Assembly (NCBI RefSeq): GCF_026212465.1
Contig: NC_080048.1
Span: forward strand, 22,121,732-22,185,731
Length of the DNA stretch: 64,000 bases
Direction: 5' to 3'
From: Amaranthus tricolor
Taxonomy: Eukaryota > Streptophyta > Magnoliopsida > Caryophyllales > Amaranthaceae
Shown here: positions 62,007-64,000 of the stretch, piece after piece
Position numbering within the stretch: the first letter of the stretch is position 1
Layout of the letters: each line of letters starts with the position of its first letter
Position numbers and translations under genes: made by a program
Notes under the pieces: generated by a model
Databases searched by the model: none
The model's input: the letters and a program-made list of their open reading frames with translations, nothing else
What the model was told of the DNA's origin: nothing

Positions 62007-62689
62007 TCTTGTCAAGTACGGGATCAATCAATACATTTAATATGTGATTATGAATATCTTTTAGTCCAATAGTTGTAGATGGTGGTGAGTTTTAGAGTTG
62101 TTATCTAGTAGCATGTGATATATTAATTATTAACATTTGTTTAAGTGAAATTTTACATGATAACATTAAATTTTCATGAGATGCTAGTGATAGTGTTTTT
62201 GTAAGATTTTTCTATATAATAGTATCTAGTTTATACCTTATTCAACCACCGTACTATTTTCTGTTAAATTCTTGTCAATTTTCATGTAATTCACCATTTT
62301 TGTATTTATAATTTGACCTTAGCATTTGAGAGCGTTGATAAAATAAATGATGAATTAAATGTCAAAATGGTAAATTAAACATTTAAAAGCATAAAAATGG
62401 TTTAGGGCAAAATATAATGACAAGAGTCAACACTTAATAAGGGTAGAAACGTCAAAATGATGATTTAAACGGAAATTGACAAGAATTTAATGAAAAATAC
62501 TACAACAGTTAGATTAGGCATAGACTGAATACTACCATGTGAAAGAATCTTACAAACATGCTATCAATTGCATTTCATTAAAGTTGGTTCCCTTTGTTTA
62601 ATAATAGTAACACATGATATTCTTATATCTTAATTTTGACTTAGACTTAATAGTTTGGTACTAATCCTTTCCAATATATTTCTCCTTAG

Positions 62690-63060
62690 GCGTGCCCCTA
62701 ACCCCAAGACCTTGTCCACCTCGAGAAAGTACATCAATCTCAGTCATTTTGTTTTCAATCAATGTCTTTTGCAACCAAGCATCCTTGACTCTTTCACGAT
62801 TTATCACCATTTTCTCATACAAAATAGTTTATTTAAAATGCTTATACTCCTTTGGCAATGAACACAAAACAGCTTTATGGCTAAATCCTCATCATCAATT
62901 TTATCATTAATAGTCCTTTAACAATGAAATCAAATTAGTCAATATGCATCTCAAGAGATTTATCTTCCTTGAGTAAAAATACGAAACTTGTTTTCAACGA
63001 CAAAATGTTTATATGAATTTTGTCAAGTAAAGAGACTCGAAGTTGATCCATAAACTTGTC
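62690..63060 (-). pseudogene. Decayed Copia gag fragment
   Basis: On the minus strand, three frames joined by eye give a run of Copia Gag (UBN2-type) landmarks: LLKEDKSLEMHID near 62960, then KIDDEDLAIKLF near 62890, then CSLPKEYKHFK near 62845, and RVKDAWLQKTL near 62780. DDEDLA and SLPKEY are characteristic of this family. At least two frameshifts and two in-frame stops interrupt it. Gag forms the particle of the retrotransposon; this piece cannot be functional. It lies on the opposite strand to the WSD exon, inside its possible first intron. It comes from a different lineage than the Gag at 13916, whose sequence here is unlike it. Confidence 0.75.
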
Positions 63061-64000
63061 ATTGTTCCCTCCTTTGCCACCTATCTATGAATCTCATTTT
63101 GAGAGCACAATTATATCAAAGTAAGAGATTTGAAGTATGTCTTAACGAACTCTTTCTCTTATATATATCGTAAATGGTGCCTTTGACTTTCGTAACCTTG
63201 CATTCTCCAAACTATTTTGAACCTTGATACACTAAGTGCTTAAGAAGTGTTTAACGTGTAATAAATTTTATGAAACGTAAAACTGAATCTTAGTCAAAAG
63301 GATATTGAACACCAACACAAATTTTAACACGATTTGACTTGAACTTTCATAATCCCATAACCCTATTAAAACCTTCAAAACCCCATTTTCAAAGTAAACC
63401 ACGAATATTTGATAACCATTTGCTAAGATTTTAATTGGTAATGAATCCTAAGAACAAAAGGTTATTAGACTATAAAACTTACCAAACAATTGATGACCAT
63501 ATTATCCATGTATAGTTTAGTGATCTTGAATACAAGAGATTGATGTATAGCTTAGTGTTCTTGATTACAAGAGATTATAAAACTCACTTAATAATTGGAA
63601 GAGAATAAATCTTACTAAACCGTAGTTTGTGGTAGCAGTGAAACACTTGTAAATGCCTCTTTTTGTGCTTAAACAACCACAAAAATGTTATCTAACCAGC
63701 ACACCAAAAACAATGTAAAGAAGCTAAGAATATTCAATAGGGGGCTCGAATGAGAACCCTATGAGTAACAATAAATGACTTTTTCAAAGCTTTAAACTAT
63801 GCCTACACTTGTGCTCCTTTATCAACCCTATACTTCAGCTAAAATTTTACCTTTTACCACAACCATTAGTGAAATATTAGTTACACACACAATAAAATAC
63901 TCCTTTTTCACAAAACAAGTCAATTAGTCCGATAACACTTACAGGATTAGGGTATAACAATGTATTATTACTTAAGTGCTATTCCAATTTGCAATGGGCT
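63061..64000. other. AT-rich non-coding right end
   Basis: No gene recognised. A short near-duplication is visible: ATGTATAG at 63508 and 63543, each followed by a TTAGTG-type part and TACAAGAGATT (period 35). The sequence may include more of the decayed retroelement whose gag lies just to the left, since GGGGGCTCGAATG near 63740 recalls LTR-end motifs, but no ends could be placed. Confidence 0.45.

Larger units (their letters stand above)
61391..62689 (+). other. Putative intron 1 of the WSD-like gene, or post-truncation flank
   Basis: Begins with the GTAAGC donor. It contains a T run at 61472-61489, two (AT)n tracts listed separately, and otherwise AT-rich sequence. I could not find a WSD second exon, which in relatives begins near a TxNDV-type motif, between here and 64000. 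Confidence 0.5.

Noticed and set aside
62655..62910. Two overlapping plus-strand open frames
   Set aside because: They are antisense to the decayed Copia gag fragment, which explains the sequence better.
1..64000. tRNA, rRNA, telomere repeats
   Set aside because: No stretch with a convincing tRNA box pattern, ribosomal sequence or TTTAGGG-type repeat was seen by eye; a covariance-model scan would be needed to exclude small RNA genes.

Overview
The window looks like nuclear DNA of a flowering plant, probably a eudicot. It is very AT-rich, carries Ty1/Copia-type retrotransposon sequence with an initiator-Met-tRNA primer site, holds one spliced plant gene of the wax ester synthase/diacylglycerol acyltransferase (WSD) family, and is dominated by satellite DNA. 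I could not name the species.

Layout: 1-2540 is AT-rich non-coding DNA with a short direct duplication. About 2541-57300 is one tandem array of a diverged monomer of about 169 bp, all in one orientation. By length, after removing insertions, it holds roughly 290 monomers. Two retroelements interrupt it at target sites that rejoin cleanly in silico: a full-length but defective Copia element on the minus strand (9251-14215, 207-bp LTRs, target duplication GGTCA) and a solo LTR of 1169 bp, also minus strand (25567-26735, target duplication AAGTA). Within the array there is a nearly perfect palindrome with arms of about 796 bp (19090-20684), three nearly identical 1808-bp higher-order repeat units of 11 monomers (33041-38464), and older, diverged 9- to 12-monomer periodicities across much of the rest.

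Right of the array, 57301-59740 holds two related, diverged LTR-like sequences in tandem. 59741-60616 shows no gene. 60653-61390 is a first exon of a WSD-like acyltransferase with an intact HHxxxDG motif and a GT splice donor. The sequence after it (61391-64000) has (AT)n microsatellites and a decayed minus-strand Copia gag fragment (about 62690-63060), with no recognisable second WSD exon. That gene is therefore either split by a long intron that runs past the window or is a truncated remnant.

The satellite is a candidate centromeric or pericentromeric repeat: nucleosome-scale monomer, higher-order structure, and retroelements embedded in it. The sequence alone does not prove centromere function. 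The WSD exon and the retroelement open reading frames are the only coding sequence I recognise. The many short open frames across the array are by-products of the repeat.
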